From: JBGANR01 sp044222225
GTDB taxonomy: Bacteria; Actinomycetota; Actinomycetes; Mycobacteriales; Mycobacteriaceae
Assembly: GCA_044222225.1 (NCBI GenBank)
Contig: JBGANR010000005.1
Coordinates: forward strand, 62,001-126,000
DNA: 64,000 nt
Direction: 5' to 3'
Shown here: piece after piece, positions 36,795 through 45,037 of the stretch
Numbering within the stretch: position 1 is the first letter of the stretch
Layout of the letters: every line of letters begins with the position of its first letter
Notes under the pieces: generated by a model
What the model saw: only the letters and a program-made list of their open reading frames with translations
What the model was told of the DNA's origin: nothing
The model's database searches: none
Translations under genes and position numbers: made by a program

Positions 36795-37592
36795 GTGACG
36801 CATGCGTTCTATCTGCCGCTCGGGTCCGGGACCGACGACGACGGTCCGTACGAGGACGTTCAGCCGACGCCGTGGACGGCGAGTGTGTGGTCGGACGACC
36901 TGCAGCACGGCTCGCCGCCCGCGGCGCTGCTGACGCGGGCGATCGAGGCCCTCGTCCCCGACGGCATGCAGGTCGTGCGGATCGTCTTCGACCTCGTCGG
37001 CGCCATCACACTCTCGCCCGGACGCGTCCGGGCGAAAGTGACGAGGCCGGGGCGCCGGGTCTGCCAGATCGTCGCGGAGCTGTCCGAGGGCGGGCGCGTC
37101 GTCGGACGGATGTCGGCCTGGGTGCTGGCGGTCTCCGACACCGCCGTCGTCGGCGTCGATCCCCTCGCGCCCCTGCCCTGGCGCGACGACGCGCCGCCGA
37201 TGGACTGGAGCGACGTCGACTGGAAATCGCCGACCGGGTACATCTCGACGATCGAATCCCGGGCCGTCGGCGAGCCGCGAGACCGGCGTCGCTGCTGGCT
37301 GCGGCAGCCGACGCCGCTGTTCGCCGACGAGACGCCGTCGCCGCTCACCCGGCTGATGGCGACGGTCGACACGGCCAACGGGATCGCCGCACGCGTCGAC
37401 CCGCGACGCGCGTCGTTCATGAACGTCGACCTCACGGTCCACCTCAGCCGGCAACCGCGCGGCGACTGGATCGGTTTCGACGCCGAGCAGTCGATCGGCC
37501 CGACCGGGCACGGCGTCACCCAAGCGCAGCTGCACGACGCCAAGGGTCCGATCGGCCGGGTGGCGCAATCGCTCTTCGTCGCCGCCTGGTGA
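36795..37592 (+). CDS. Acyl-CoA thioesterase family protein (hotdog fold)
   Basis: A 265-residue protein with two predicted hotdog halves. The first half has the TesB-like stretch LQHGSPPAALLTRAIE and VRIVFDLVGAITLSPGRVRAKV; the second has MATVDTANGIAARVDPRRASFMNVDLTVHL, given in part, and GPTGHGVTQAQLHDAKGPIG. These are typical of the actinobacterial thioesterase-like family. It should hydrolyse an acyl-CoA, perhaps in lipid turnover. The GTG start at 36795 matches the family N-terminus (THAFYLPLG). It is convergent with hisG. Confidence 0.82.
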   Translation: MTHAFYLPLGSGTDDDGPYEDVQPTPWTASVWSDDLQHGSPPAALLTRAIEALVPDGMQVVRIVFDLVGAITLSPGRVRAKVTRPGRRVCQIVAELSEGGRVVGRMSAWVLAVSDTAVVGVDPLAPLPWRDDAPPMDWSDVDWKSPTGYISTIESRAVGEPRDRRRCWLRQPTPLFADETPSPLTRLMATVDTANGIAARVDPRRASFMNVDLTVHLSRQPRGDWIGFDAEQSIGPTGHGVTQAQLHDAKGPIGRVAQSLFVAAW

Positions 37593-37601
37593 TGACGCGG
37601 C

Positions 37602-38447
37602 TCAGAACCGGCAGGAGCGGATGTCGGTCATGAGGATCGCCTTGGCACCGATCTCCGAGAGCTCGTCCATCAGCCGGTTGGCGTCGTTGCGCGGCACGAG
37701 GACGCGCACGGCCCGCCAATCCGGGTCTGCCATCGGGGACACCGTCGGCGACTCGTACCCGGGGGTGACAGCCTTGGCTGCATCGACCAGCTCTTTGCGG
37801 CAGTCGTAGTCGAGCAGGACGTACTTCCGTCCGACGACGACGCCCTCGAGCCGCGCCGCGAAACGCTGCGCCTCCTTCGACGGCTCCCGGCCGGCGCGCG
37901 TGATGAGGACGCCCTCGGATCGGCACAGCGTCTCGCCGAACGCCACGAGGCCGTGCTGGCGCAGCGTCCGACCGGAGCCGACGACGTCGGCGATCGCGTC
38001 GGCAAGCCCGAGCTGAATGGAGATCTCGACGGCGCCGTCCAGCCGGATGATCGTCGCATCCAGGCCGCGGGCCGCGAGATCGGTGGCCACCAGGTGCGGA
38101 TAACTCGTCGCGATCCGCTTGCCGGCCAGATCCTCAACCGTCCACTCCTGGCCCGCGGGCGCCGCATAGCGGAACGCCGACGGGCCGAAGCCCAGCGCGA
38201 CCAGCTCACTGGTGTCGGCACCCGAATCGGCCGCCAGGTCACGACCGGTGATGCCGAGGTCGAGCTCACCCGAGCCGACGTAGACGGCGATGTCCTTGGG
38301 CCGCAGGAAGAAGAACTCGACGTCGTTGTTCGGGTCGAGGACGGTGAGATCCTTGGCGTCGGAGCGACGGCGATACCCGGCCTCCGACAGCATCTCGGCG
38401 GCGGCCTCCGAGAGCGCCCCCTTGTTGGGCACGGCGATGCGCAGCAT
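37602..38447 (-). CDS. hisG: ATP phosphoribosyltransferase HisG
   Basis: This is the first enzyme of histidine synthesis, in the long, feedback-inhibited form (281 residues) that carries a C-terminal regulatory domain. Seen motifs are LRIAVPNKGALSEAAAEML, SGELDLGITGRDLAADSG, the PRPP-binding DAIADVVGSGRTLRQHGL and the regulatory-domain end DANRLMDELSEIGAKAILMTDI. The ATG at 38447 has GAAGGATC upstream. hisE (phosphoribosyl-ATP pyrophosphatase), which normally sits directly upstream of hisG in this order, is not present; the emb fragment begins instead. Confidence 0.95.
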   Translation of the reverse strand: MLRIAVPNKGALSEAAAEMLSEAGYRRRSDAKDLTVLDPNNDVEFFFLRPKDIAVYVGSGELDLGITGRDLAADSGADTSELVALGFGPSAFRYAAPAGQEWTVEDLAGKRIATSYPHLVATDLAARGLDATIIRLDGAVEISIQLGLADAIADVVGSGRTLRQHGLVAFGETLCRSEGVLITRAGREPSKEAQRFAARLEGVVVGRKYVLLDYDCRKELVDAAKAVTPGYESPTVSPMADPDWRAVRVLVPRNDANRLMDELSEIGAKAILMTDIRSCRF

Positions 38448-38611
38448 GATTCTGTGATCCTTCGAAGTCAGGGCGAACGAACGGCCTCCCGAGGAGCGAG
38501 CGGAGGCGGGGACGAGCGGTCGGGCCGCTGGCATCGGGTCTGGCGGGAGGGCCGCTAGGCCCGGGGGACTGCGGCCCGGTCGGCGCACCACCCCGACGCG
38601 CCCCCGCACCC

Positions 38612-40211
38612 ATGCACAGCGCGCGCAACACGTGGCTCTACATCACCGGGCTCGGCCTGCTGCTGGCCGCCACCGCCGCCGGCAAGAACGGCTGGCCGTG
38701 GCTCGTCGAGTGGAGCATCCCCTGGTACGACGACCACCGGCAAGAACGGCTGGCCGTGGCTCGTCGAGTGGAGCATCCCCTGGTACGACGACCAGCCCGT
38801 CATCGCGGGCCGGTCTATCGCCAACGCGATGCTCGTGCTCACCGCCGGCGCCGGGATCATCACCGCGTGGCTGCATCTGCGCGGTGAGCATCGCCCACCG
38901 GCAGAGTCCGGCCCCCGCGTCCTCGCCCCGGCACGCCGGGTGCAGCACTGGGCGCGTGAACACGCGCACCCCCTCTCCTCGCTGCCGACGCTCGTCGTCG
39001 CGGCCACGATGGTGCTCGCGCTGCTCGCCGTCTTCGCTCGCACGTCGCTGGTGCGCGCCGACGGCTACAGCATCGCCGGCGCCAACATCGCGGCCGTCAC
39101 CGGCGATTCATGCGATCTCGCCGACAAGGTGATGGTCGAGCGCGACCCGAACGAGGGCAGGCTGCGGTCGGCGCAGGGCCTCTCCGACGTCGACGCCCTC
39201 GAGGGCAAGGCGCCCGGCAACCGGCCGACCGTCGGTTTCACGGCGAACGGCGTCATGCCCGATCTGACGCCCGAACCGTCGGCGACGCGCGCCGGCCGGA
39301 TGCACGTCGCGGCGAAGCTGACCCGCAACTACACGATCGAGGGCGCCTACTCGGGCACCGCCGGCGGCACCACCACGACGCCCGGCGTCAACGGCTCGAC
39401 GGCCGCGCTGCCGTTCCAGCTCGACCCGAAGCGCACGCCGGTGATGGGCAGCCACGGCTTCGACCGCGACCAGGCGTTCCTCACCACCGGCTGGTACGAC
39501 CTGCCGCAGTTGGGCGGCGACAAGCCGATCCTCGTCGTCACCGCGGCCGGCACCGTCTGGTCCGTCGACGCCGTCGGCAAGTTCCGCTACGGCCAGAAGC
39601 TCGTCTTCGAGTTCGGCCGCAAGAATCCCGACGGCACGTTCGCCTCACTCGGCGAGATCATCCCCCGCGACGTCGGCCCCAACCGGCCGTGGCGCAACCT
39701 CCGCGTGCCCGCCGACCAGGTGCCCGCCGGCGCCGACGCCGTGCGCGTGGTCCTGGAGGACCGCAACCTCGACGGCAAGCAGTGGCTCGCGATCACCCCG
39801 CCGCGCGTCCCTGTCCTGTCCAAGGCCCAGGACCTGCTCGGCACCACCGACCCCGTGCTGCTCGACTTCACCGCCGCCGCGCAGTTCCCCTGCCAGCGTC
39901 CGTACCGGGTGACGTCCGGCGTCGCCGAGGTGCCGCGCTGGCGCGTCATGCCGTCGTGGGAGCAGTCGCAGACCGCGTCGAAGACGTGGATGGCGTCGGA
40001 GGCCGGCGGCCCGCTGGCCGTCACCGAGGCCCTGACCACGCCCGATTCGATCGCGACCTACCTGCAGGGCGACTGGGGACGCGACTGGGGCAACATCGAG
40101 CGGCTCACCCCGCTCGCCGCCGACGCGGCTCCCGCCCGGCTGAACGTCGGTGCGACCACCCGCTTCGGCTGGTGGCGTCCCGGCGCGATGAGGATCGAGG
40201 TGCAGCAGTGA
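38612..40211 (+). pseudogene. embC: Arabinosyltransferase embC remnant: 5'-truncated and frameshifted
   Basis: Only the C-terminal part of an Emb protein (usual length about 1080) is present. It begins within the late membrane region (HSARNTWLYITGLGLLLAA, then PWYDD, then QPVIAGRSIANAMLVLTA), which matches EmbC better than EmbA or EmbB. It continues through the carbohydrate-binding C-terminal domain to the natural end (FGWWRPGAMRIEVQQ). The GT-C catalytic part, about 630 residues, is missing, because hisG lies immediately upstream in the other direction. The frame is also broken by an exact 58-bp tandem duplication at 38679-38794. Removing one copy restores one frame from 38612 to 40211. The uninterrupted part is 38829-40211 (460 codons). 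Its stop overlaps the embA start (GTGA) as in a normal emb operon. Confidence 0.85.
38679..38794 (+). repeat. Exact 58-bp tandem duplication in the embC remnant
   Basis: Two identical 58-bp units (38679-38736 and 38737-38794) begin CCGGCAAGAACGGCTGG and end TGGTACGACGACCA. The length is not a multiple of three, so it shifts the reading frame. Each unit encodes the GKNGWPWLVEWSIPWYDD segment. Confidence 0.97.
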
Positions 40212-43200
40212 CCACCGACACCCGCAAGCCGGAGGCGCGCCGGCCCGCGGCCCGCCCGATCGGGGCCGACAAGGCCCGGATCGGCGCCGTGGTCAGCGGC
40301 CTGCTCGGAGTGCTGCTGGCACTGGCCGTGCCGTTCCTCCCCGTCGAGCAGACGACCGCCGAACTGAACTGGCCGCAGGACGGCTCCATCGGCGACGTCT
40401 CGGCGCCCGTGATCGCCCAGACGCCGATCGACATCGAGTTGACGGTGCCGTGCAGCGCGGCCGCGAAGCTGCCCGCCGGCGGCGGCGTCCTGCTGTCGAC
40501 GGTCCCCGACGGCGGCGTCGACGCGACGCTGCGCGGCCTGTTCGTGCGGGCCGACACCGATTCGATCCAGGTCGCCGACCGCAACATCATCCTCGTCTCG
40601 GCGCCCCGCTCGGCCCAGAACGATCCGGCCTGCGCGGTCTCCGTCCGCGCGACGACCGAGGGCGTCACCGCCGAGATCGGCACGCCCGCGTCGAAGATCG
40701 ACACCAAGCAGGTGGACGACGCGAACCTGCGGCCGCAGCTCACCGGCGCCTACACCGGGCTCCCGGAGGGCACGTCGACCGCGGGCTTCTCGCTGCACGC
40801 CACCATCGACACCCGCTACCAGTCGACGCCGTCGCTGCTCAAGCAGCTCGTCATCTGGCTCGGCGTGCTCACCACCGTCGCCGCGCTCGTCGCGCTGCAC
40901 GTGCTCGACCGGCGTGACGGCCGGGCGAACCGGCGCGTGCTGCCCGCGAACTGGTGGCGCTTCACCTGGGTCGACACCGGTGTGACGCTCGTCCTCGCCT
41001 ACTGGTGGCTCGGCGGCGCCAACACCTCGGACGACGGCTACCAGCTGACGGTCTCCCGCGTCGCCCCCGACGCCGGCTACAACGTCAACTACTACCGCTA
41101 CTTCGGCGGCACCCAGGACCCGTTCGGCTGGCACTACTTCATCCTGCGGTGGTTCGCCGAGGTCAACACGGCGACGCCGTGGATGCGCGTGCCCGCGCTG
41201 CTGCTCGGCCTGCTCGGCTGGTGGCTGCTCAGCCGCGAGATCATCCCGCGGCTCGGCCGCACGGTCCGGCTGTCGGCGCCCGCGCTGTGGGCCGGCGCCG
41301 CCGTCTACCTGGCGTTCTGGCTGCCGTACAACAACGGGCTGCGCGTCGAGCCGGCCATCGCCATCGGCCTGCTGCTCACGTGGTGCTCGCTGGAACGCGC
41401 CATCGCCACCGGCCGGCTGCTGCCGCTGGCCGTCGCGCTCATCGCCGGCGCGTTCACCGTCGACATCGCGCCGTCGGGCCTCATCGTCTTCGCCGTGCTC
41501 GCCTCGGGGGCGCCGCCGATCCTGCGCCGGCTCGTCGCGCGACACCGGCGCGACGGCCTGCTGCCGACGCTCGCCCCCCTCGCCGCCGCCGGGCTTGCCG
41601 TGATGTACGCGATCTTCGCCGACCAGACGCTGGCCGGCTCGATCACGGCCGCCCAGGTCAACACCGAGGTCGGCCCCACGCTCAAGTGGTACGAGGAGCC
41701 GCAGCGGCTCTACTGGACCCTGCTCAGCAACATCGACGGTTCGATGCCGCGCCGCTTCCCTGTCTTCCTCGGGCTGCTGTGCCTGGCGATCCTCGTGGTC
41801 GTCATGCTGCGCAAGCGGACGCCGCTCGGCATCGCCCGCGGCGCGGTGTGGCGGCTCGTCGGCATCTACGTCGGCACGTTCGTCATCATGGCGTTCACGC
41901 CGACCAAGTGGAGCCACCAGCAGGGCGTCTACGCGGGCATCGGCGCGGCCGTCGCCGCGGTGACGGCCGCGCTCGTCGCCCCGGCCATGCTGCGCGGCCG
42001 GCGCAACCGGGCGTTCGTCTACGCCGCCGTGTTCCTGCTCGGCGGGCTGGCGTTCGCCGGGTGGAACGGCTGGTGGTTCGTCGGCAACTACGGCCTGCCC
42101 TGGAACGACAGGCCGCCCAAGCTCGGGCCGCTCACCTTCTCGTGGGCGTTCGTCGGGCTCGCGCTCATCGCGTTCGCCCTGGCCATGTACTTCCACTATC
42201 GCGATCCGTACGTCGCCGATGACGTCCGCACCGGGAAGAGCACGCGGCGCCTGACGCGGCTGCTGCCGCCCCCGATCCCGGCCATCGCGGTGCTCGTCGT
42301 GCTCTTCGAGGTGCTCACCTTCGTCAAGGGCTCGTGGGCGCAGCGTGACAGCTACTCGTGGACGTCGGCCAACGTCAACGCTCTGCTCGGTCGGCCCTGC
42401 TCGCACGCCGACGTCGTGCTGGTGGAGGAGAAGCCGAACGAGGCGATCCTGCGGCCCCTGGCCGGGGGGATCTCGCCCGGCGACGCCCTGTCCGGCGGCC
42501 CGCTCGCCGGCGCCCCGGGCTTCAGCCCCGACGGCGTCGCCTCCGACCTGTCGGTCGAGGAGGACAAGGACACCGAGGACGCGGCGACGACGCCCGGCGC
42601 CGTCGACGCCGCCGATCCGAACGCCCCGCAGGACCCGACGTCCGACACGCCAGAGGGCCCCGGCAACGCCGCCCGCGGCGTCAACGGTTCGACGGTGCCG
42701 CTGCCGTTCGGGCTCTCACCGGCGACGACGCCGGTGCTCGGCACCTACGGCAAGCCCGGGATCGGAGCGCTGACCTCGTCCTGGTACCGGCTGCCGGAGC
42801 CCGACGCGAGCCGGCCGCTGCTCGTCGTCGCCGTCGCCGGCTCGGTGTACGGGATCGACGGCGCGGGCATCGCCCACGACGGCCAGAGCCTCGTCGTCGA
42901 ATGGGGACGCGCGGGCGCGGGCGGCCAGGTGACGCCGCTGGGCACCAGCACCCCGCTCGACGCCGGGCAGGCCCCGGAGTGGCGCAACCTGCGCTTCCCA
43001 CTGCAGAACGCGCCCGCCGACGCCGACGTCGCGCGGCTCGTCGCCAAGGACGTCTCCCCCGCCGACGACCAGTGGCTCGCCGTCACACCCCCGCGGGTGC
43101 CGACGATGCGCACGCTGCAGGAGGTGGTCGGCTCCGTCGATCCGGTGTTCATCGACTGGGTGATGCCGCTCGCGTTCCCCTGCCAGCAGCCGATGAAGGT

Positions 43201-43456
43201 GCGCAACGGCGTCTTCGAGATCCCCAAGTGGCGGATCCTGCCCGACGCCGGCGCCGTCAAGCAGAACTCGCTGACCTGGATGTCCGGCGACGCCGGCGGC
43301 CCGCTCAGGCGGACATCTGGGGAGCCCCTGGGCGTATGGTGTCCTGGTGCCTACGCTGCCGCTGCTGACGAGTCGACGCTTCGTCGACCTCCGCATGCAG
43401 GCCAGCGCCATCTGTCCGCGTTAGCCTGTCGCCTCCGACGCCGTCACCCTCGGTGA
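40208..43456 (+). CDS. embA: Arabinosyltransferase EmbA-like, C-terminus replaced at a repeat
   Basis: A GT-C family membrane arabinosyltransferase for arabinogalactan synthesis using decaprenyl-phosphoryl-arabinose. About 1082 residues. An N-terminal periplasmic domain is followed by multiple membrane helices, with the GT-C acidic motif NTSDDGYQL (D275, D276) and EmbA-like NYYRYFGGTQDPFGWHY. A C-terminal carbohydrate-binding domain follows. The GTG start overlaps the embC remnant stop. The family sequence runs to MSGDAGGPL (L1033) and then breaks. The paralogous embC piece continues for 64 more residues, whereas here 49 unrelated residues follow, read from half a palindromic repeat and the leader-peptide region. 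The loss of the conserved end may impair function. Whether this copy is the only embA in the genome cannot be seen. Confidence 0.85.
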   Translation: MTTDTRKPEARRPAARPIGADKARIGAVVSGLLGVLLALAVPFLPVEQTTAELNWPQDGSIGDVSAPVIAQTPIDIELTVPCSAAAKLPAGGGVLLSTVPDGGVDATLRGLFVRADTDSIQVADRNIILVSAPRSAQNDPACAVSVRATTEGVTAEIGTPASKIDTKQVDDANLRPQLTGAYTGLPEGTSTAGFSLHATIDTRYQSTPSLLKQLVIWLGVLTTVAALVALHVLDRRDGRANRRVLPANWWRFTWVDTGVTLVLAYWWLGGANTSDDGYQLTVSRVAPDAGYNVNYYRYFGGTQDPFGWHYFILRWFAEVNTATPWMRVPALLLGLLGWWLLSREIIPRLGRTVRLSAPALWAGAAVYLAFWLPYNNGLRVEPAIAIGLLLTWCSLERAIATGRLLPLAVALIAGAFTVDIAPSGLIVFAVLASGAPPILRRLVARHRRDGLLPTLAPLAAAGLAVMYAIFADQTLAGSITAAQVNTEVGPTLKWYEEPQRLYWTLLSNIDGSMPRRFPVFLGLLCLAILVVVMLRKRTPLGIARGAVWRLVGIYVGTFVIMAFTPTKWSHQQGVYAGIGAAVAAVTAALVAPAMLRGRRNRAFVYAAVFLLGGLAFAGWNGWWFVGNYGLPWNDRPPKLGPLTFSWAFVGLALIAFALAMYFHYRDPYVADDVRTGKSTRRLTRLLPPPIPAIAVLVVLFEVLTFVKGSWAQRDSYSWTSANVNALLGRPCSHADVVLVEEKPNEAILRPLAGGISPGDALSGGPLAGAPGFSPDGVASDLSVEEDKDTEDAATTPGAVDAADPNAPQDPTSDTPEGPGNAARGVNGSTVPLPFGLSPATTPVLGTYGKPGIGALTSSWYRLPEPDASRPLLVVAVAGSVYGIDGAGIAHDGQSLVVEWGRAGAGGQVTPLGTSTPLDAGQAPEWRNLRFPLQNAPADADVARLVAKDVSPADDQWLAVTPPRVPTMRTLQEVVGSVDPVFIDWVMPLAFPCQQPMKVRNGVFEIPKWRILPDAGAVKQNSLTWMSGDAGGPLRRTSGEPLGVWCPGAYAAAADESTLRRPPHAGQRHLSALACRLRRRHPR
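43295..43324 (+). repeat. Palindromic element, copy 3 (right half only), at the broken embA end
   Basis: Thirty bases are identical to the right half of the intact copy at 57276 (matching 57324-57353), ending GGCGGACATCTGGGGAG. The first 11 bases, GGCGGCCCGCT, are also native emb sequence: the embC remnant has them at the same codons (40005-40015). The join therefore probably formed within this short identity. Confidence 0.85.
43335..43340 (+). promoter_or_regulatory. Leaderless -10 box of the leader peptide/symporter transcript
   Basis: TATGGT lies six bases before the GTG of the leader peptide at 43347, so transcription probably begins at that codon. Any -35 element would lie within the repeat half copy. 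Confidence 0.5.
43347..43424 (+). CDS. Putative leader peptide upstream of the DAACS symporter
   Basis: A 25-residue ORF (GTG start, TAG stop), too short for ordinary gene calling, ends SRRFVDLRMQASAICPR. This resembles the actinobacterial putative leader peptides of the form RRxxDLxRxxSAxC, which lie upstream of sulfur- and transport-related genes and carry a Cys near the end. A leaderless -10 box precedes it. After its stop comes a short hairpin and, 122 bp on, the symporter start. I infer that ribosome stalling at the Cys codon reports cysteine shortage and controls the symporter. The reading frame overlaps the aberrant tail of embA in another frame. Confidence 0.6.
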   Translation: MPTLPLLTSRRFVDLRMQASAICPR

Positions 43457-43458
43457 CG
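43442..43458 (+). promoter_or_regulatory. Hairpin after the leader peptide
   Basis: CGTCACC-CTC-GGTGACG is a perfect 7-bp stem with a 3-nt loop, 17 nt after the leader stop codon. It could be one arm of an attenuator. The alternative pairing was not worked out. Confidence 0.4.
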
Positions 43459-43546
43459 CCTCCGACACTCGGCCCGCGATCTCGCACCGCTCCCGGCCTG
43501 TCGCCGTCGTGCGCTCACGTTGCACACACCCCCCTCGAGATAAGGC

Positions 43547-44902
43547 ATGTCCATGTCCGCGCCCGTTCGCGTACCTCCGTTGTTCAAGAACTTCGGCTTC
43601 CAGATCGTCGTCGGTCTCGTCGCCGGCCTTCTGCTCGGGCTCATCGCCCGCAACAAACCCGCCGCCGCCGGCGGCGACCCCAACTGGCTGACCTCGACCG
43701 TCGACACGATCGGCTCGTCGTACGTCAAGCTGCTGACGGTCGCCGTCGTCCCGCTGGTCTTCACCGCGATCGTCAGTTCCATCGCCAACCTGCGCAACGT
43801 CACCAACGCCGCCCGGCTGGCCGGCAAGACGCTGCTGTGGTTCGCCATCACCTCGGCGATCTCGGTCGCCGTCGGCATCGTCCTCGGACTCGTGCTGCAG
43901 CCCGGCGCCAACACGTCCGTCACGGGTGACGGCAAGGCGCCGACGTCCAACGGCGACTGGTGGGCCTTCCTCACCGGGCTCGTGCCGTCGAACTTCCTCG
44001 GCCTGCAGGCCAAGAGCAGCGAGGACTCGGTGTCGCTGAGCTTCAACGTGCTGCAGCTCATCGTCGTCTCGGCGGCCATCGGCATCGCGGCGCTCAAGGT
44101 GGGCAAGGCCGCGGAGCCGTTCATCGCGTTCAACGCGTCGCTGCTGGCGATCGTGCAGAAGGTGCTGTGGTGGATCATCCGGATCGCCCCGATCGGCACC
44201 GCCGCGCTCATCGCGAAGGCGGTCGCCAAGTACGGCTGGAACGCCATCGGCTCGCTCGGCTACTTCACCGGGGCCATCTACCTGGGACTGGCGATCGTCG
44301 GCTTCATCGTCTACCCGGCGATCATCCGGGCGCACGGCCTGTCGGTCGGCAAGTTCTTCTCGGGCGTCTGGCCCGCGACGCAGCTCGGCTTCGTCACCCG
44401 CTCGTCCATCGGCACGCTGCCGGTGACCGAGCGTGTCACCGAGCGCAACCTGGGCGTTCCGCGCGAGTACGCGTCGTTCGCCGTGCCGCTCGGCGCGACC
44501 ACCAAGATGGACGGCTGCGCCGCGGTCTACCCGGCGATCGCGGCGATCTTCGTCGCCCAGTTCTTCCACATCGAGCTGGGACTGACGGACTACCTGCTCA
44601 TCGCGCTCGTCTCCGTGGTCGGTTCGGCCGCCACGGCCGGTACCACCGGTGCGACGGTGATGCTCACGCTGACGCTCTCCACCCTCGGCCTGCCGCTCGC
44701 CGGCGCCGGCCTGCTGCTGGCCGTCGAGCCGATCGTCGACATGGGCCGGACGGCGCTCAACGTCACGGGCCAGGCGCTCGTGCCGGTCATCGTCAGCAAG
44801 CAAGAGGGCATCCTCGACGAGGAGCGCTACAACGCGCCGCGGGGGGATGTGTTCGCCGATGAGGAGGACGCCGAGGAGCCCCGGGTGCCCGCCACCGTCT
44901 GA
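43547..44902 (+). CDS. Dicarboxylate/amino acid:cation symporter (DAACS family)
   Basis: A 451-residue membrane symporter with eight predicted helices and two re-entrant hairpins. The signature segments are FTAIVSSIANLRN, a Ser-rich hairpin (TQLGFVTRSSIGTLP), the substrate/sodium motif GATTKMDGCAAVYPAI and TTGATVMLTLTLS. Family members carry C4-dicarboxylates, glutamate/aspartate or cystine (TcyP). The leader peptide upstream favours a sulfur compound such as cystine, but this is inference. ATG codons at 43547 and 43553 are both possible; AAGG lies just before. It ends at a strong bidirectional hairpin. Confidence 0.88.
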   Translation: MSMSAPVRVPPLFKNFGFQIVVGLVAGLLLGLIARNKPAAAGGDPNWLTSTVDTIGSSYVKLLTVAVVPLVFTAIVSSIANLRNVTNAARLAGKTLLWFAITSAISVAVGIVLGLVLQPGANTSVTGDGKAPTSNGDWWAFLTGLVPSNFLGLQAKSSEDSVSLSFNVLQLIVVSAAIGIAALKVGKAAEPFIAFNASLLAIVQKVLWWIIRIAPIGTAALIAKAVAKYGWNAIGSLGYFTGAIYLGLAIVGFIVYPAIIRAHGLSVGKFFSGVWPATQLGFVTRSSIGTLPVTERVTERNLGVPREYASFAVPLGATTKMDGCAAVYPAIAAIFVAQFFHIELGLTDYLLIALVSVVGSAATAGTTGATVMLTLTLSTLGLPLAGAGLLLAVEPIVDMGRTALNVTGQALVPVIVSKQEGILDEERYNAPRGDVFADEEDAEEPRVPATV

Positions 44903-44912
44903 ACGCGCTAAA

Positions 44913-44973
44913 AACTGCTCGAGACAGCGGTGATAGCCCCATATAGCGGTTATCCATCCCGTCTCGAGCAGTT
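44913..44973. repeat. 13-bp inverted repeat flanking two direct repeats
   Basis: AACTGCTCGAGAC (44913) and GTCTCGAGCAGTT (44961) are perfect inverted copies 35 bp apart. Between them AGCGGTGAT and AGCGGTTAT occur as near-direct repeats. The block lies just after the symporter stop. The minus strand ends in TTTTT, so it could be a terminator with a long loop or a protein-binding site. Confidence 0.5.
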
Positions 44974-44989
44974 ATTGGCGGAACCACCG

Positions 44990-45032
44990 ACAAGCGAGGC
45001 CGCCGGATCCACGATCCGGCAGCCTCGCTTGT
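44990..45032. terminator. Bidirectional hairpin between convergent symporter and MFS genes
   Basis: ACAAGCGAGGC, GCCGGATC, a three-base loop, GATCCGGC and GCCTCGCTTGT form an almost perfect 43-nt stem-loop between two convergent stop codons. There is no U-tract, as is common in high-GC genomes. Confidence 0.75.
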
Positions 45033-45037
45033 CTGAT

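Noticed and set aside
39110..40207. Upstream extension of the embA frame
   Set aside because: These codons are an out-of-frame reading of embC. The GTG at 40208 overlapping the embC stop is the natural start and matches the family N-terminus.
40058..42406. 782-codon open frame antisense to embA
   Set aside because: It mirrors the codon bias of embA and shows no recognisable domain or ribosome-binding site.
38679..43330. Assembly error as cause of the 58-bp duplication and the embA junction
   Set aside because: This cannot be excluded from sequence alone, but the exact in-frame restoration and the 11-bp identity at the junction fit real events, so both are kept as findings with read mapping as the test.
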